DNA of 64,000 nucleotides from Epiperipatus broadwayi (GCA_028023455.1 JAQFVV010013383.1:1-64000), one strand, 5' to 3'. Counted from the stretch's first letter, positions 47,430 through 59,320 are shown. Notes: a model not told the origin generated them from the sequence alone. Made by a program: numbers and translations.

Positions 47430-48141
47430 CAGTGGTCTTCAACCCCTTCATACTTGCAGAATGGCAAAAATACAGAAAAGATTTCACAGACTGGCAGAAG
47501 TTTTCAGATAAATTTTCTTAAAGATGTAAACTGCTTAGCCTTAGATGAGCATAATTGTTATAACTGACCAAAACAGCACACTAGTTACTGTGTATTGTAA
47601 TGGTGTTGCTTACCTTCTCATGCTGAACACTCTTTCTTGAGTTGCGCAGTCATATTGATACAGATAACAGTACAATAACAATCGTTCTCATTAATGTGCT
47701 TGCATTTTTACATTTATTATTTCATTGTTAAAATATGTAAGAATAAAATGTTATTCACCTGAATGTTGGGAAATATCACAGCTAGTGTATTTACAATGAT
47801 TATGATAAATGTAATATCTGTATTTAATGTTAAATATACAAGATGAAGTTATATATATGGAGTTTCTATAATAAAAAACTTTTTTTTTTTAATTTTTTGA
47901 GAAAAATAAAAAATTTATTTCTACCCCCCCCCCCCATAAATTTATGTATGATTGATTGATTAGATTTTATTTTCGTTCAGTAAAAATGCACTGAAAAAAT
48001 AAATAAAAATTGTTTACATGAAGTAAAAGTTTAAAATTTTATTATTTTGTTATTACAAACTTTCCTGCCAGTCTAGCATGGACCGACATAAAACTTCTGC
48101 GGTCCAGCATTGGTCCGTGAACCAGGGATTGAAAACCACTG
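47430..48141. mobile_element. Non-autonomous hAT element with perfect 8-bp target duplication
   Basis: The termini CAGTGGTCTTCAACC (47430) and ATTGAAAACCACTG (to 48141) are inverted repeats. gtctaggc is duplicated exactly at 47422-47429 and 48142-48149. The 712-bp interior has no transposase and holds a C12 run. TIR and duplication length fit hAT (Charlie-like). The perfect duplication suggests it is younger than most neighbours. Confidence 0.9.
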
Positions 48142-48159
48142 GTCTAGGCAATGTCAAAT

Positions 48160-48960
48160 TGCATGTCTGCTATGACCAAAAACTCAGAATAAATTTAAAA
48201 TTTCTCCATTTGTAGGTGAGAACATGATGTGTAGAAGGCTAATAAAGTAAACACTGAAAGAAATTCTCCATGTGGAAATATGAAACATTAAAAAAAGAAT
48301 ATATGAAAGAAACTTAAGCAATAAATAATGAGCTTATATTATCTCTCAAAATATTATTGAAACCCAACTGATTTCAAATACATAAATTTTAGTTGAAAAA
48401 AAAATTCTAAAATTTCGAAGACTAAACCTTGATTTGACAAAACTTAAATTTTATTTGTTTATAATTTTTGGTAGCCCCTATAAAAAACTAATTGAAAAAA
48501 AAATAGCAGCAATATTATAATAATGAATATATAATTAATGAGTGTGAGATACAGAATATCTCAATGTTTTAAAGAATTTATTATTCTCTTGAGGTATTGT
48601 GAAAAACTATTATATTTACAAATAACTTACATTATATATGTTGTTCATCTTTTTACTGCTAGTAATTCTAGCTATAAGATGATAAAATAAGTTGTAACAA
48701 ATAATTAGCAAAGATAGATTAATAATTATCAAGCGATAACCTAAATTCATCAGCTATCCATTCTTAGATAATTTAATGTGCTTACAAAAATTAGATGATT
48801 GACTAACACCAAAAATCATTATTATCAGCAAATACTAGTCTGTCTTTATTTTTTTTATTTTAATACCAAATGTATTCAAACTTTAATAAAGAAATTGAAA
48901 AAGAGTCATATGAATTATAATAACTAATTTACCTAAATTCACAAATTTCATCAAAATATT
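48160..48960. other. AT-rich intron next to NDST exon, nothing recognised
   Basis: No element or RNA recognised up to the NDST donor at 48975. Confidence 0.6.
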
Positions 48961-48975
48961 ATTTTTGATACTTAC

Positions 48976-49158
48976 TTGCCAAATAGGATCTTCTTCTTCA
49001 TGGTACATCTTAAAGTATTTTACAGCCAGTTGAAGAGGAGGAATTGTTTGAAGTTGTAGATTAGTCCAGCATTGGACAAACTTGACTTCCGATTCAAATG
49101 TGTACAACCCTAGCCGATCATTCCCATAATTTGAGAGGTGTGTCATGAAAATATTAAT
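48976..49158 (-). CDS. NDST (heparan sulfate N-deacetylase/N-sulfotransferase) internal exon
   Basis: This exon encodes 61 codons, beginning [21 protein letters not shown] and ending [25 protein letters not shown] is a hallmark of the NDST family, bifunctional Golgi type II membrane enzymes that remove the acetyl group from GlcNAc and then N-sulfate it (PAPS donor) in heparan sulfate. The segment lies at the end of the N-deacetylase part, just before the sulfotransferase domain. On the minus strand the acceptor is a T-rich tract ending TTTTTTAG and the donor is GTAAGTATC after the codon for Gln. Both boundaries are phase 0. The last residues join exactly to the exon at 5272-5368 as in animal NDSTs (human has ...EEKDPLWQ followed by DPCEDKRH). 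The reading frame is intact, so this is likely a functional gene and not a retrocopy. Vertebrate NDST1-4 and fly sulfateless are the relatives; the orthologue number cannot be told. Confidence 0.95.
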
Positions 49159-49159
49159 C

Positions 49160-50390
49160 TAAAAAACAAAATAAAAAGATTTTCAGTAAAATATTTTTAT
49201 GAAATTTGTTTAAAATTATTATTATAGTATTAAATTCCAAATTTATAAAAAACTAATGTGAATTATAATACCATTAACAATATCACATGGTTTGAAAAAA
49301 TAAACAAGAAATAGAAATTCGTAAATTACAATTAAAAAAACCTAATGCATGCGCCTACTTAAATGAACATCACCATAGATATACTTTCAGTCATTTTCTC
49401 ATTATATATGCTCCAAGTATACTCAGATATGTGATTGCTCTTTTGATTTACTAGTGTGTAATCATTATGGCAATCTTACAATTGTAATTTATTATTTTTT
49501 AAAAAGCTGCAAATAATTAATTAGCTACCATATTTAAAACTTATACGACCAATCATTTTACTGCTTTCATTTTGAACCCCCCCCTCTTCAATACTAATAA
49601 AATTTATGACTATTTTTCTGGTTCATCATTAAAATTAATATTTATATGAATATGAAAAGAATTTTAAAAATTAAGTAAAGATGAATAAATTGCAGAAGAA
49701 AAACTAAACAGTAATAAGATCACAAAGTGTAACATTTTACTCAAAACTCAAATGACATTGAAAAGTCTTAGTTGCTATACCATCCAATAGTATTTATTGT
49801 AACATTAATTATCTTAGCTAATAGAATTTGTCAATTTAAACTTTAGCACTTAGATTTCTCCAGTTTTTTTTTTTTGTTACCATATATTTGCTTCCAAACT
49901 TATCAACTTTAAAATGATACATTTATGACCGAGAGTTAAAATTATTATAGTATACATACATAGAAAAACACTTAATATATATATGATTTGTTCTCACTAG
50001 ATAGAAAAAGACAAGCAATATACAGTGACAATGAAAAAAATATCCATTGTACTGTGTATTTTTCTACATCTTTTTTTATACCAGATATCACTATAGGTTT
50101 AAATCTGAGATCAAATTTAAAATGTTACTTAAGTAAATTATAACCTATGCTAAAATAATAATTATTAGCATCCATAAAACTTTGAAGAATCCCATTGGCA
50201 AGATGTTATACAGTTAATAAAAACCAGTTATAAAATGTAACACAATTTAAGAAACATTGAACTTTGATGTAAAAAAAGGTTAGAAGATTATTGGACAAAA
50301 CATTTGAATAACCATTCAGACAAAATTGATAATAACCTCTTTAAATGAAATGATATTAAGGGTAAAGAACATTGATTCAGCAATTAATTA
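49160..50390. other. AT-rich intron, nothing recognised
   Basis: Immediately 5' of the NDST exon in gene sense; no signature recognised. Confidence 0.6.
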
Positions 50391-50399
50391 TCACATGTT

Positions 50400-51880
50400 T
50401 ATACTATACCGGACAAAAGCTTTGGACTCACATATACTGACTGCAAAGGCGCCACTAGTCTGAAAATCGGAACTAGACATTTATTTTTAAGGGGTTACAG
50501 GATATGCGAATCGAATGCGCCGGACTAGCTCAATCAAGCAAATGAGATCTATGTTTTGTTCAGAGAGTTTGAAAGGTAGCAACAGAAAACAAAATCAACT
50601 AAGTAAAAAAAAAAAAGAATAAATATTTTATTAGTAGCATGGTTAAATAAGCAAATCTAAATAACAAATTTTAAAATACACTTAAAATGTATTACTCGCA
50701 CATTCGTCAAAATGAAAGTAAAATATTTTATATGGTTTAGAGAGTGATTTCCTGTGCGTGAAAGAGTGCAAAATACTGACAGTAACACAAGTATTAGTAA
50801 GTATACAATGGTCTCACGCAAAACAAGGGAGGTTAGCTTCCTGCTTGTAACCCATAGTTAGGAAAAGGCTGAATCTCTGTATTTGAGATTTGTGTAAGCT
50901 TATTCAAAACCAAAGAAATGCGAAGGTAGCTTCCAAAACATTAATAATAATAAAAGAGTGTTGAAAGTTATTACTTTCAATCGATTGATCTCCCTCTGAG
51001 TGAGACAGGCTAGGAGCTCATGATCTACCTATTGAGAGGGTTAAAACGATCGTACGTGCCCCTAATAAATGAATTGGAAGCTTGAAGAAACAAAACTAAA
51101 AACTATTATATTTCATAATAGTCTATTATAAATAATTAAAGTTTCACGACATAAGTAGAACTAATAATAAAATGGGTCATGAGCCAGAAATCAATTAAAA
51201 TAGTCTGTAATATCCAGACTATTTTCTATAATAAAAAGGAATGTGAGATTAAAATAAACTACTATCTTACTTACTAAGACTTAAATAGGACGGACAGTAA
51301 TAGGTTTGAAACTAGCACTCGTTAAAAAAAAAAAAATATCAAGCACACAGAAATCGAATTACATAATAAACAATTTGAAAAATATTTATATTTAAAAAAG
51401 GAAACAAATCTAAGACATTATTTAAATTGCAAAAATGTAAGGTACCTTAAAATTTATTTAAATGCTAGTGCACTAGACTTCTTAAGTATAGTCCGTTGCT
51501 CTGGATTCACTGATGGTAGGTTTGGGCGAGTTGGTTAGTGGTTTCTTTGGAGCCGGTTCTTATGGCATTAAAGGCAGTTAATGAAGACACAGGATGTCCG
51601 AGCCTGTCCTGACGAGAAGCTTAGCACATCATGGTAAAGAAAATATTCTTGCTGTAGGTTTAATGTTCATTCTAGGTAGAATAATTACCAGATCAGCTTT
51701 CAGAATATGCAGGAATCGTTCTTTCCAAGTATTTTTGGCAGGAATAGTTTGTGCAAGTATCTCTCAGAGGTGGTGCAAGTATGCAGAGGTTGTGCAATTC
51801 TCTCTTTCCGAGTTGGGGTCCGTCTCCACGAGCTGGTGCAAGTATTCAAGAGTTAGTCTAAGATAATCCGAAGGCCTGAT
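50400..51880. other. Less AT-rich, CpG-containing segment of unknown identity
   Basis: It starts abruptly near gactcacatatactgactgc and contains CG-bearing blocks (50450-50540, 50760-51060, 51480-51880). The longest open stretch (51594-51866) has no recognised family. A GTGCAAGTAT-type subrepeat occurs about four times at 51750-51845. No shared motif with the 29.8-kb and 37.2-kb segments was found. Confidence 0.4.
51750..51850 (+). repeat. Short subrepeat GTGCAAGTAT
   Basis: Copies begin at 51751, 51773, 51792 (diverged) and 51836, several followed by a CAGAGGT-like string. Irregular spacing. Confidence 0.6.
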
Positions 51881-51899
51881 TAAAACTTGTTATAGCTGA

Positions 51900-53515
51900 A
51901 TCATATCTCCTAATTACAAAACTTTTTCTTTTTAATTAAAATTTAAAAATTCTCTATCTAGCTAACAATAGTTATCTAATTAACGAAATAAATTGCCCTT
52001 TACAGATCTAGAAATTAACTAATGAAAAATTCTTTTCTTTTTGTTTTCTTTCTTTTTAATTATTCTTATCAAGCTAAATTCCCAAATCTGAAAAGCAATT
52101 TAATTATACAATTTACTTTTACATACATTTATAAAAAAAAAAAGTAAACTTAGTTTATTTTTTTTTTTTTTAATTAAAAACCAAATATAGCTGTGGTCTT
52201 AAAATATAATTGCCACGTACATACATATATATTTGTACAAGCATTTAAGAAAACAACTTTTAATCAAGTTTTACAAACGAAATCTTATATAAAAATTTAT
52301 TTTAGTTTCTTCATCCTTATAAAACTATAATTTTTGTAATGGTGTCTTAAACATCCATTACAATACATTAACATCTTTTCTGGATTATGAATAATTCAAC
52401 AAGACTCATTTTAAATTCTTCTTACTAAGCTATATTCATTATTAAATGGCTTTGCTTTTAAGATTCTGCTTATTGCTGAAAATTTAAGCAAATATTAAAC
52501 ACAGTATAATTAACAACAATCAATTTTAAAATATATTTTTAATGTTTATTTATTTTTTTGAAAAAAATACTTGCAAACATTAAATCAGTTGATTTAGAAA
52601 TGTGTTTTCTCTCCAACATTTTTTCTTAAAAATATAGTTCATACAAAAGATATGCAATGACAATATAAAGGAGGGAATCAATTCAATTAAATAATATTAA
52701 AATTAATCAAACAATTATTTCTCATGTCATAAGAAATTTCTTCAAAACTGACAGAACTGAGCATGATCCATGGATCCCAGAATCTGACACTTTACCACTG
52801 CACAAAACTAATCATGACATAAAATATTCTTTATAAATTAGTTTATTTAAATATTAAGTCAATCCTCCTTATTAAAATTTTCAATTATTTCCTTGTGAAT
52901 TATATCTTATCCAGTCACTTGCATTAATTACCATTTATTATATAACATAATAAATCAATAATAATTGTCCAAAACAGCAGTTCTTATTTTAAATATATAT
53001 GTATTTAAAGTGCAATACAGATTGAATTTTTGAATACATTCATACTATCTTCATCATTTTTTTAAAAAAAATAAGAGACAAAAGACTGACTGCATAGGTT
53101 ATTATTAATACCTCTGAAGTATTATCTTATTATACCAGCATAAATTCCTATTACTGTGTGGATTTAATTAAAAACTTATTTCTATTAGTACTTATTATTT
53201 GTGTGGCAGAAAAATATATGGTGCAAATGTGATAAGTATCAGAATATCTTCACTTTGCAACCAGTGGAATATGTTATAGGCAATGAACCAAGTAGAATAA
53301 ATTTCACTTGGGGGAGGTGGGTAAAAATATAAAATATGATGAATATAAAAATTTATATAAAAAAGTTACTATTAAAGGAAAGCAATACTTCTCATTTTCA
53401 TGGATGTTAAATTTACAGGTTTTGTTTAAATATATTTTATTTTGTTATGTGTAAATTCAAAAATAAATAAAAAAAATAGTATAAATTCTAATACAATACC
53501 CACTTTCTTTATGGA
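51900..53515. other. AT-rich intron, nothing recognised
   Basis: No repeat partner or coding signature recognised. Confidence 0.6.
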
Positions 53516-53631
53516 TCTTATTTTAATACATAGGGCATATGAGCACAGACTTTCACATGACCCACCACCCTCCACACTATCTCATAACACTGATACACCC
53601 GAAGATCTATATGTTGAAAAGATAAATAATC

Positions 53632-53675
53632 ACCAATATACATATTTCATGCTAAACCAGCAATCATCAGTTGGT
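53632..53675 (-). ncRNA. Type I hammerhead ribozyme motif, family W left arm
   Basis: Minus sense: ACCAA, CTGATGA, stem-loop II TTGCTGGTTTAGCAT (T-A plus GCT/AGC pairs), GAA, stem III ATAT/GTAT, cleavage nucleotide A, TTGGT. Stem I has five Watson-Crick pairs and all core residues are present. Confidence 0.75.
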
Positions 53676-53915
53676 CCAGATTACCATCTCTACACATATA
53701 TGCCATAAGTGCTCAGATATATATTAAGATAGCCAATCCTCATACTTTAATGGACGGGCTTCAATCTACTCCACACTCCAACTTTTCAACCGTCCATCCA
53801 ATTGAAGAATTAGAGTGTGGAGTAGATTGAAGCCTGTCCATTAAAGTATGAGGTTTTGCGATCTTAATATATATCTGAGCACTTATAGCATATAGGTGTA
53901 GAGATGGTAATCTGG

Positions 53916-53959
53916 ACCAACTGATGATTGCTGGTTTAGCGTGAAATACGTATATTGGT
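53916..53959 (+). ncRNA. Type I hammerhead ribozyme motif, family W right arm
   Basis: ACCAA (53916-53920), CTGATGA (53921-53927), stem-loop II (53928-53942, GCT/AGC), GAA (53943-53945), stem III ATAC/GTAT (53946-53953), A (53954), TTGGT (53955-53959). The stem III change C for T relative to the left arm keeps pairing (C-G for T-G), which is a supporting, pairing-preserving difference. Confidence 0.75.
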
Positions 53960-54089
53960 GATTATTTATTTTTTCAACATATGTGTGTTCAGGTGTATCA
54001 GTGTTATGAGATAGTGTGGAGGGTGTTGGGCCATGTAAAAGTCTGTGCTCAAATACCCTATATATTACATATATAGACATAGGTATATA

Positions 54090-54815
54090 ATAAGCCTGTG
54101 TGTTTCAGGAATCTTATTTTAGTATAGGAACCAATTGTTATTTTCTGCCTACTTTTTGAGCAAGCCTTATGGTCATTTTCAATATTAATTTCTACCAATA
54201 TCTACAGGTCTATAAATTATTTAAAATTCATAATATTATAAATACACAATATTATTAATAAATTCCTTAACCATTTACAAATCCACCTATATTTATAATG
54301 GATGATAACAAAAATCAATAACATTATTAGCATAAAAAAGTCATGCCTATATAAATTTACATTTTCTGTACCAAGATAAATTTTTTTTATAGAATTTAAT
54401 TTATCATTGCTTACATTTATTTTCATTTACTTATTATCTTTTTTAAATCTTATATTCCTTAAGTAATTTTAATAGATAATCAGCAAAAGTAAATTAAATT
54501 AAAAATAAAAAAAAATCTTTGGTTTTAAAAAATATAAATTTGTATGAGTTAATTTTTTATGTTATTGATATTTGTAAACATAAATTATGAATATAGATAG
54601 AATTGAGAATGTTTGAAAAATTATTGATGGAGTTGTAATATCAGCTATATTTTGTTCCAAATCTCCCTCATATACATTCTATGTGTAGACCATAACTCTT
54701 ATTTTTTTTTTTGTATGCTTTGATTACAATGCATATTGTTTAGTGTATTATAGGATTACACTACCTTTCAACACACACATATAATACATATATATATATA
54801 TATATATTTATGTGT
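54090..54815. other. AT-rich intron, nothing recognised
   Basis: Ends in an (AT)n run at 54790-54807. Confidence 0.6.
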
Positions 54816-54823
54816 ATAGTATA

Positions 54824-55663
54824 AGAGGTGGGACTAAAAAAAAATGAATTATTGTATATTTATTTTTAGGTGGTGCAAATTGAATCGCTGCCAAAGTATA
54901 ACCTATTTAACACAATGCACAGCTCTAAATTTAATTTTCACTTTTTGAAGTAATCTGGAAACAATTTCACAGTGATGCATTTTAATAGCCTCCATTGTTT
55001 TCTTCTTCACCACTAAGTCTGCAAAAAAAGGGACATTTTTTTCATTCGAGAGATTAAAAAAAAGTTGCATAGAGCGAGATCAAGAGAATGTGGCTGATAA
55101 ATAATCTGGGTCATGCTGAATTTAATTAAAAACCATTTGCATTCGAACTTTCTGCAGTAACCGCACTGTTATGAAACATGCAATCCTCATTTTCCCAGAA
55201 AACAGAATGTTTACATTTTACTGCATCATACAACAGTTTCAGAATTTGTAGGTTTTAAATGCCTTATCATTATGAATGAAATCTGAGTGAACAATCTCCA
55301 TTTGCCTACATGACGTTTGTTTTCACTCACCATGATTTTTTGAAATGTGGTAAATTTAACACTTCTATTAAACTACCCATAAACTTATGTTTATGCAGAG
55401 CAACTTGCTTGTAGCTCTTTCAAGCATTCCAGCTGTTTACCCTAAAAGAAAACAGAATTTCACATTATTCCAACTTTTTGGCTATTATAATAATTGACAA
55501 ATACATGGAACACACTTTACAAAAAATGTCCCACATGTGACCACAATGTCACCATTTGGCAGATTTATGCAAAATAATACAAGAGACATCTAGAAGCAGG
55601 AATATGTACAACAATAAATGTAGCTGCTGTAAAAAATTTCTGGTTATTTTTGGGTATCCCTCC
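54824..55663 (-). pseudogene. mariner transposon remnant with TIRs
   Basis: The ends are agaggtgggacta... (54824) and ...gggtatccctcc (to 55663), related inverted termini each next to TA (54822-54823 and 55664-55665). The minus strand keeps a PHSLDLALCNFFLISRMKK segment, matching the mariner PHPPYSPDLAPCDFFLFPRMK region around the catalytic aspartate, and a VEAI...V.L-type C-terminus. Most of the N-terminal half is unrecognisable. Note the catalytic D reads N. It is inactive. Confidence 0.75.
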
Positions 55664-55857
55664 TACAGACACAAATTAAGGTTATATTATAAACAAAATT
55701 TATAATAAAATAATGTCATTATTAATAATAAATTGAGACAGCACAATTATACATACATTTATTATGTGTGTCATCATTTACATTCATTCAAAAAATAATA
55801 ATAAACTTACTATACTGTATACTTTTTTTTTTAAGAAAGTAAAAAATTCTTTTTTCT

Positions 55858-56480
55858 CAGTGATGAAAGTTTATTCATAAAAAAAACAGGTACAAATACA
55901 GTTTAAAAAAGATTTACAAAGAAATGATTACATAGTAAAATGAAATTTAGGAGCAACATGGTAAAAGGGGAAGGATACATAAAAAAAGAAAGGGATGTGG
56001 AAATCGGGTGTAGTCCAGGCCAAGAATAGCCTTTGGTTGCAAGTCTGAGACACACGTCCTCGTTGAGTGAGTGACCACATGGGTCGCAAGCATTCATATG
56101 GATCAGTCCCGTGACAGAGGCTGAGTGGGTGGGAGTTGGAGGATTTCCCAAATATCTGTGAAGAGCGGAGGTGGGGCTAGTTTGATATCTCTGATTTTGA
56201 AGAGCGAGTTAGGTCCAATAGTTTTTGATTCGGTCAAAAATAATAGCACATCAGAGCAGCCAGAGTTCATAGATGAGGAAAACTTAAAGTCTGATAGTTG
56301 CAAACATTCCTGTTTCGATGAATTTTTGGAGATTGAAGATGGTGTTCTTGTGCGAGGAAAGGCAAGAGTTGATGTGACACATCTCACTCCAAGCAAAAAA
56401 CGGACATTCGAGTAGGAAGTGTTGGAGGGTTTCATTGTTGGTTTTACAGAGAGGGCATAGGGGGATCTACAAGAAATTGT
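55858..56480 (-). pseudogene. LINE 3' end with CCHC domain and poly-A signal
   Basis: The minus strand encodes CPLCKTNNETLQHFLLECPF then FAWSEM, the C-terminal zinc-finger-like motif of LINE ORF2, followed by about 110 poorly conserved codons with stops, and a 3' UTR ending in aataaactttcatcactga with an AATAAA signal. Composition is clearly less AT-rich than the intron, suggesting a younger insertion. It is 5' truncated near 56480. Confidence 0.7.
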
Positions 56481-56564
56481 GCACATCACAGCCTCACTAT
56501 ATTATATATAATATTGGGAATTTTTGTCAGAACAGATGTTAAAAATAAACATAGGATATAGTAA

Positions 56565-56870
56565 AAATTTCATCATCATCACCATTATCAATCCACTGCA
56601 GGATGAAGATCTCTCCAAGTTCAATCTATCTTCTCCAATCTTTAGCTTCTCTTCTCCACATCACCCCTGCACACTTTTTTATTTCATCCATCCATCTCAC
56701 CTGTGGTCTCTTTCTGGGTCTTTTACAATCTCTTGGAATCCAGTTTAAGATTTCAATTGTCCATCTATTATCAGTTCTTCTAGCAATATGTTCAGCCCAA
56801 TTCCACTTCAGTCTTTTAAATTTTTTCAATGAGGTCAGTAGCACCTGTTTGTTATCCATTTGTTTGTTAG
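56565..56870 (-). pseudogene. RTE-type LINE 3' end, best preserved copy
   Basis: The minus strand keeps a 77-codon open stretch with LKWNWAEHIARRTDNRWTIE, then ILNWIPRDCKRPRKRPQVRW and MDEIKKCAGVMWRREAKDWR, the RTE-clade ORF end. On its 3' side is a (GAT)n tail. Relative to the copies at 7085, 19432 and 42010 it is the least decayed, which fits a later insertion. Confidence 0.8.
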
Positions 56871-56889
56871 TAAAAATGTAGGTAGGGGT

Positions 56890-57870
56890 ATATAATGATA
56901 TTTACAAGGACATGAAAAAGAAAAGTTAATAAAACAATAACAACAAAAATTTATAAAGAAAATGAGTATGTGGATGATTATTTATATATTAAAATTAAAG
57001 GGGCAATTATAAAGTAACAATTCTTGAATAAACAGTCAGATCAAAATGGCTGCCGACATACTATTTGTATCATATACATCAAGATTACGAGTGAAAATTC
57101 AATTCATATTTAATATTTGCTCAAATATATTTAAAGATTTGCACATTGTGCAGAATAAGTTCTTTGTTGGTTTAATAAATTAAACAAAGTTAATATATTT
57201 AACACAAGCCTTACTCAAATGTCAGATTTATAATTAAAAACATGTGATCCAGTTTTACCTGGGCAAGATTAACAGCTGCATCTACTACCAGATTAAAGAA
57301 GACTTTCTTAAACTTCAAAATGTAATTAAAAAAAAAGCTTTGTCACTGACGTTCCTAATTACAAAGCTTGCGCACTATTATCTTCAAGGATAAGCTTCTA
57401 ACATTAAAGGTAAGAGAACAAAGCATACTAAAAATTACCTTTAAAAAGAAAGTAAACACAAATGAAACTCGAAGCAATTAGGAATCATATTTATAAGATA
57501 GAATTCTTCTAAGATCAAAAATTTTAAACAAACTAATCCATTTTATAAACTAAATCAAAACTTTTTATAAATAATAAATAATATTAAAAAAATAATCTGT
57601 CGTTATAAAAATTAAAACACATGCAAGCACAAAGATACTGTGGTGGTTACCATCTGGCATACAACTTATGAGATTTAAATTTCAAATATATCTTAGAAAT
57701 TTTTTTTCACGTCTGTTGTCAGTCCAACTAAACATCAAATATTAAGCAGTAAATATCAAGATATTCTTAGATGTATATAAAAACAGTGATACACTAACAT
57801 AAATGAAATATACAATAACCTCTTAAATCATTATTCCTCAAAAGACAAGAATACAAATGCGTACTATTTT
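56890..57870. other. AT-rich intron, little recognised
   Basis: A 23-codon minus-strand open stretch (57259-57330) reading KFKKVFFNLVVDAAVNLAQ faintly resembles the piggyBac WKKLFFHLLD-AVVNA region; too short to call. Confidence 0.45.
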
Positions 57871-57879
57871 AGAAAGACT

Positions 57880-58036
57880 CTAAGACACTTTTTGACGTTA
57901 ATGGAAGCTACCAAATTACTGCTGACACAAACAAACATTAAACAACTTTTGATATTTTATTGAAAGTACCTATACACTGTTCCAAAATTTTTTAATGGTT
58001 TGGTAGCTCCACCTAGTGTCAAAAAGTGATCTAAAC
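57880..58036. mobile_element. Short inverted-terminal-repeat element (MITE-like)
   Basis: cactttttgacgttaatgga...agctaccaaa (57891-57916) is inverted at 57992-58031 (tttggtagctcca..ctagtgtcaaaaagtg). No coding capacity. Superfamily unknown. Confidence 0.5.
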
Positions 58037-58078
58037 ATTTATTAAAACGGTACCAATAAATGAGAGGCATGAAACACT

Positions 58079-58128
58079 AAAAAATAAAACACTATTAAAA
58101 ACTAAAAAATAAAACACTATTAAAAATG
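58079..58128 (+). repeat. Short tandem duplication
   Basis: The string aaaaataaaacactattaaa occurs twice, about 26 bp apart. Confidence 0.7.
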
Positions 58129-58139
58129 AAAGATAACAG

Positions 58140-58720
58140 CAATTTATATGCGTAATCACTGAAATGCATATTAACTATAAACCAGATTTTACAATTCAAA
58201 ACATTCTACGTTTATTACATGAAAACTGTGTATGCATATATATATAATTTAATATCACACACTAAGTTTTAAAAAAAATAGAAGTTTGAATTAATTCAGT
58301 GCTATTTTAAAGTAACTTATTTATATTTCAATTAAAAAGACTTTAAAATAAAATTTAAAAAGATTTAATTTTTTTGTTTTTAATTTAAAAATTAGTCTAC
58401 TTGTAATTGATTCAATTTAGAGATTTAAGCATTAATTGGAGAGAACGAGAGACAAAGGAGCAATTATGGAAAGACCAAAAAAAAAGAAACTTGAAAAGGA
58501 TTTTAGTAGAAAAAATAAAACTATAAGATTATTTTATGAAAATTTAATTATCAGATCATTAGTCAGAAATGAGCAAACTAATTATGTGTGCGTGTATATA
58601 TATATAATAGCAATTAAAAATTAGCCAACCAATTGTAATATGCATGTGCATTTGTGTGTCTTTCAAGTTTAAAATAAATAATAAAAAAACTTAGTGTTTT
58701 CCTGAAGGTTTGTGATGATG
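58140..58720. other. AT-rich intron, nothing recognised
   Basis: No signature recognised. Confidence 0.6.
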
Positions 58721-58936
58721 GTATTCTAGTTGTATCTTTATATTGGACAATTTCCACCATCTAATATATGTATTGAATGTCTTTAGAAAAATTTACTTTA
58801 TTTAAATATTCCAAATACATTCAACTATTAGTAATAGCACATCAAACAGGTTAATATATGCACAACGTTTCGAGAGGTATTAGACTCCCTTCTACTTCGG
58901 GTGTTGCTGGCCTGACCAGTGACAATACTACCATGA

Positions 58937-59004
58937 GATTCGAACCTAGGTCCTTAGATTCTTGAGTTTTGAATTTTAAGGTAACACTCTAACCAACTGA
59001 GTCA
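58937..59004 (-). promoter_or_regulatory. Pol III A- and B-boxes of family Y
   Basis: A-box TGACTCAGTTGGTTAGAGTG (58985-59004, minus) and B-box GGTTCGAATC (58937-58946, minus) are close to consensus and 58 nt apart, as in tRNA-Leu-like class II genes. The intervening CTTAAAA loop would give a TAA (leucine) anticodon. They could drive RNA polymerase III transcription of the unit. Confidence 0.65.
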
Positions 59005-59277
59005 TCCTGCCAAAGGCAACACTATTTACTAATTTCATTTACTTATCTATGAGGTTTCTCCTGATTTCTCCACTTTTTCCTAAGAGCAAAGTTGATTAGT
59101 GGTTTCCATACAATATGTATAGTCACAATGGGTTGGCTTATGGGATTTTTTGCCATTGTCATGTGAGCAGCTTCTTTAAATTTTCTTCTTTGTACCTTTT
59201 CTTCTCTATCCAATATTTTTGTATTTTGGACCCAGGTTCAAATCCCATGCTAGTACTGTCACTGATCAGGCCAGCAA

Positions 59278-59320
59278 CACCTGAAGAAGAAGGAAGACTA
59301 ATACCGCTTGAAACGTTGTG
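59278..59320 (+). ncRNA. Hammerhead-like core, family Y
   Basis: CAC, core CTGAAGA (59281-59287), a long imperfect stem-loop II, GAAACGTT (59310-59317) and GTG (59318-59320). Stem I is three pairs. The related minus copy (58861-58901) reads CCGAAGT, and the 28-kb copies have a better stem II (AAGAGA/TCTCTT). Function uncertain. Confidence 0.5.

Larger units (their letters stand above)
5369..48975 (-). other. 43.6-kb NDST intron
   Basis: The interval between the two NDST exons has a GTAAGTATC donor at its right end and a T-rich TTTTTTACAG acceptor at its left end (minus-strand sense). It is 43,607 bp long and holds most of the mobile elements listed here, in both orientations. No other host gene was recognised inside it. 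Confidence 0.9.
53525..54075. repeat. Large palindrome with hammerhead in each arm, family W
   Basis: Two arms of about 260 bp (53525-53790 and 53805-54075) are near-identical inverted copies, for example agtgctcagatatatattaa against ttaatatatatctgagcact. The centre is a short unpaired stretch around 53785-53810. Each arm has an outward-reading hammerhead unit, the left on the minus strand and the right on the plus. The outer ends carry the tRNA-like TGTGCTCAAATACCC stretch. Short open frames in both arms are by-products of the repeat. Confidence 0.9.

Noticed and set aside
53442-53708. 88-codon frame and its near-twin at 53883-54080
   Set aside because: Both encode the same peptide because they are the two arms of the palindrome; they run through the hammerhead motifs and are not genes.
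56125-56415. 96-codon plus-strand frame
   Set aside because: Antisense shadow of the LINE C-terminal region, which carries the CPLC...HFLLEC motif on the other strand.
57259-57330. Short minus-strand stretch resembling a piggyBac segment, ending in a possible GT donor
   Set aside because: Only about 20 residues match loosely, with no TTAA-flanked termini or neighbouring transposase pieces seen.
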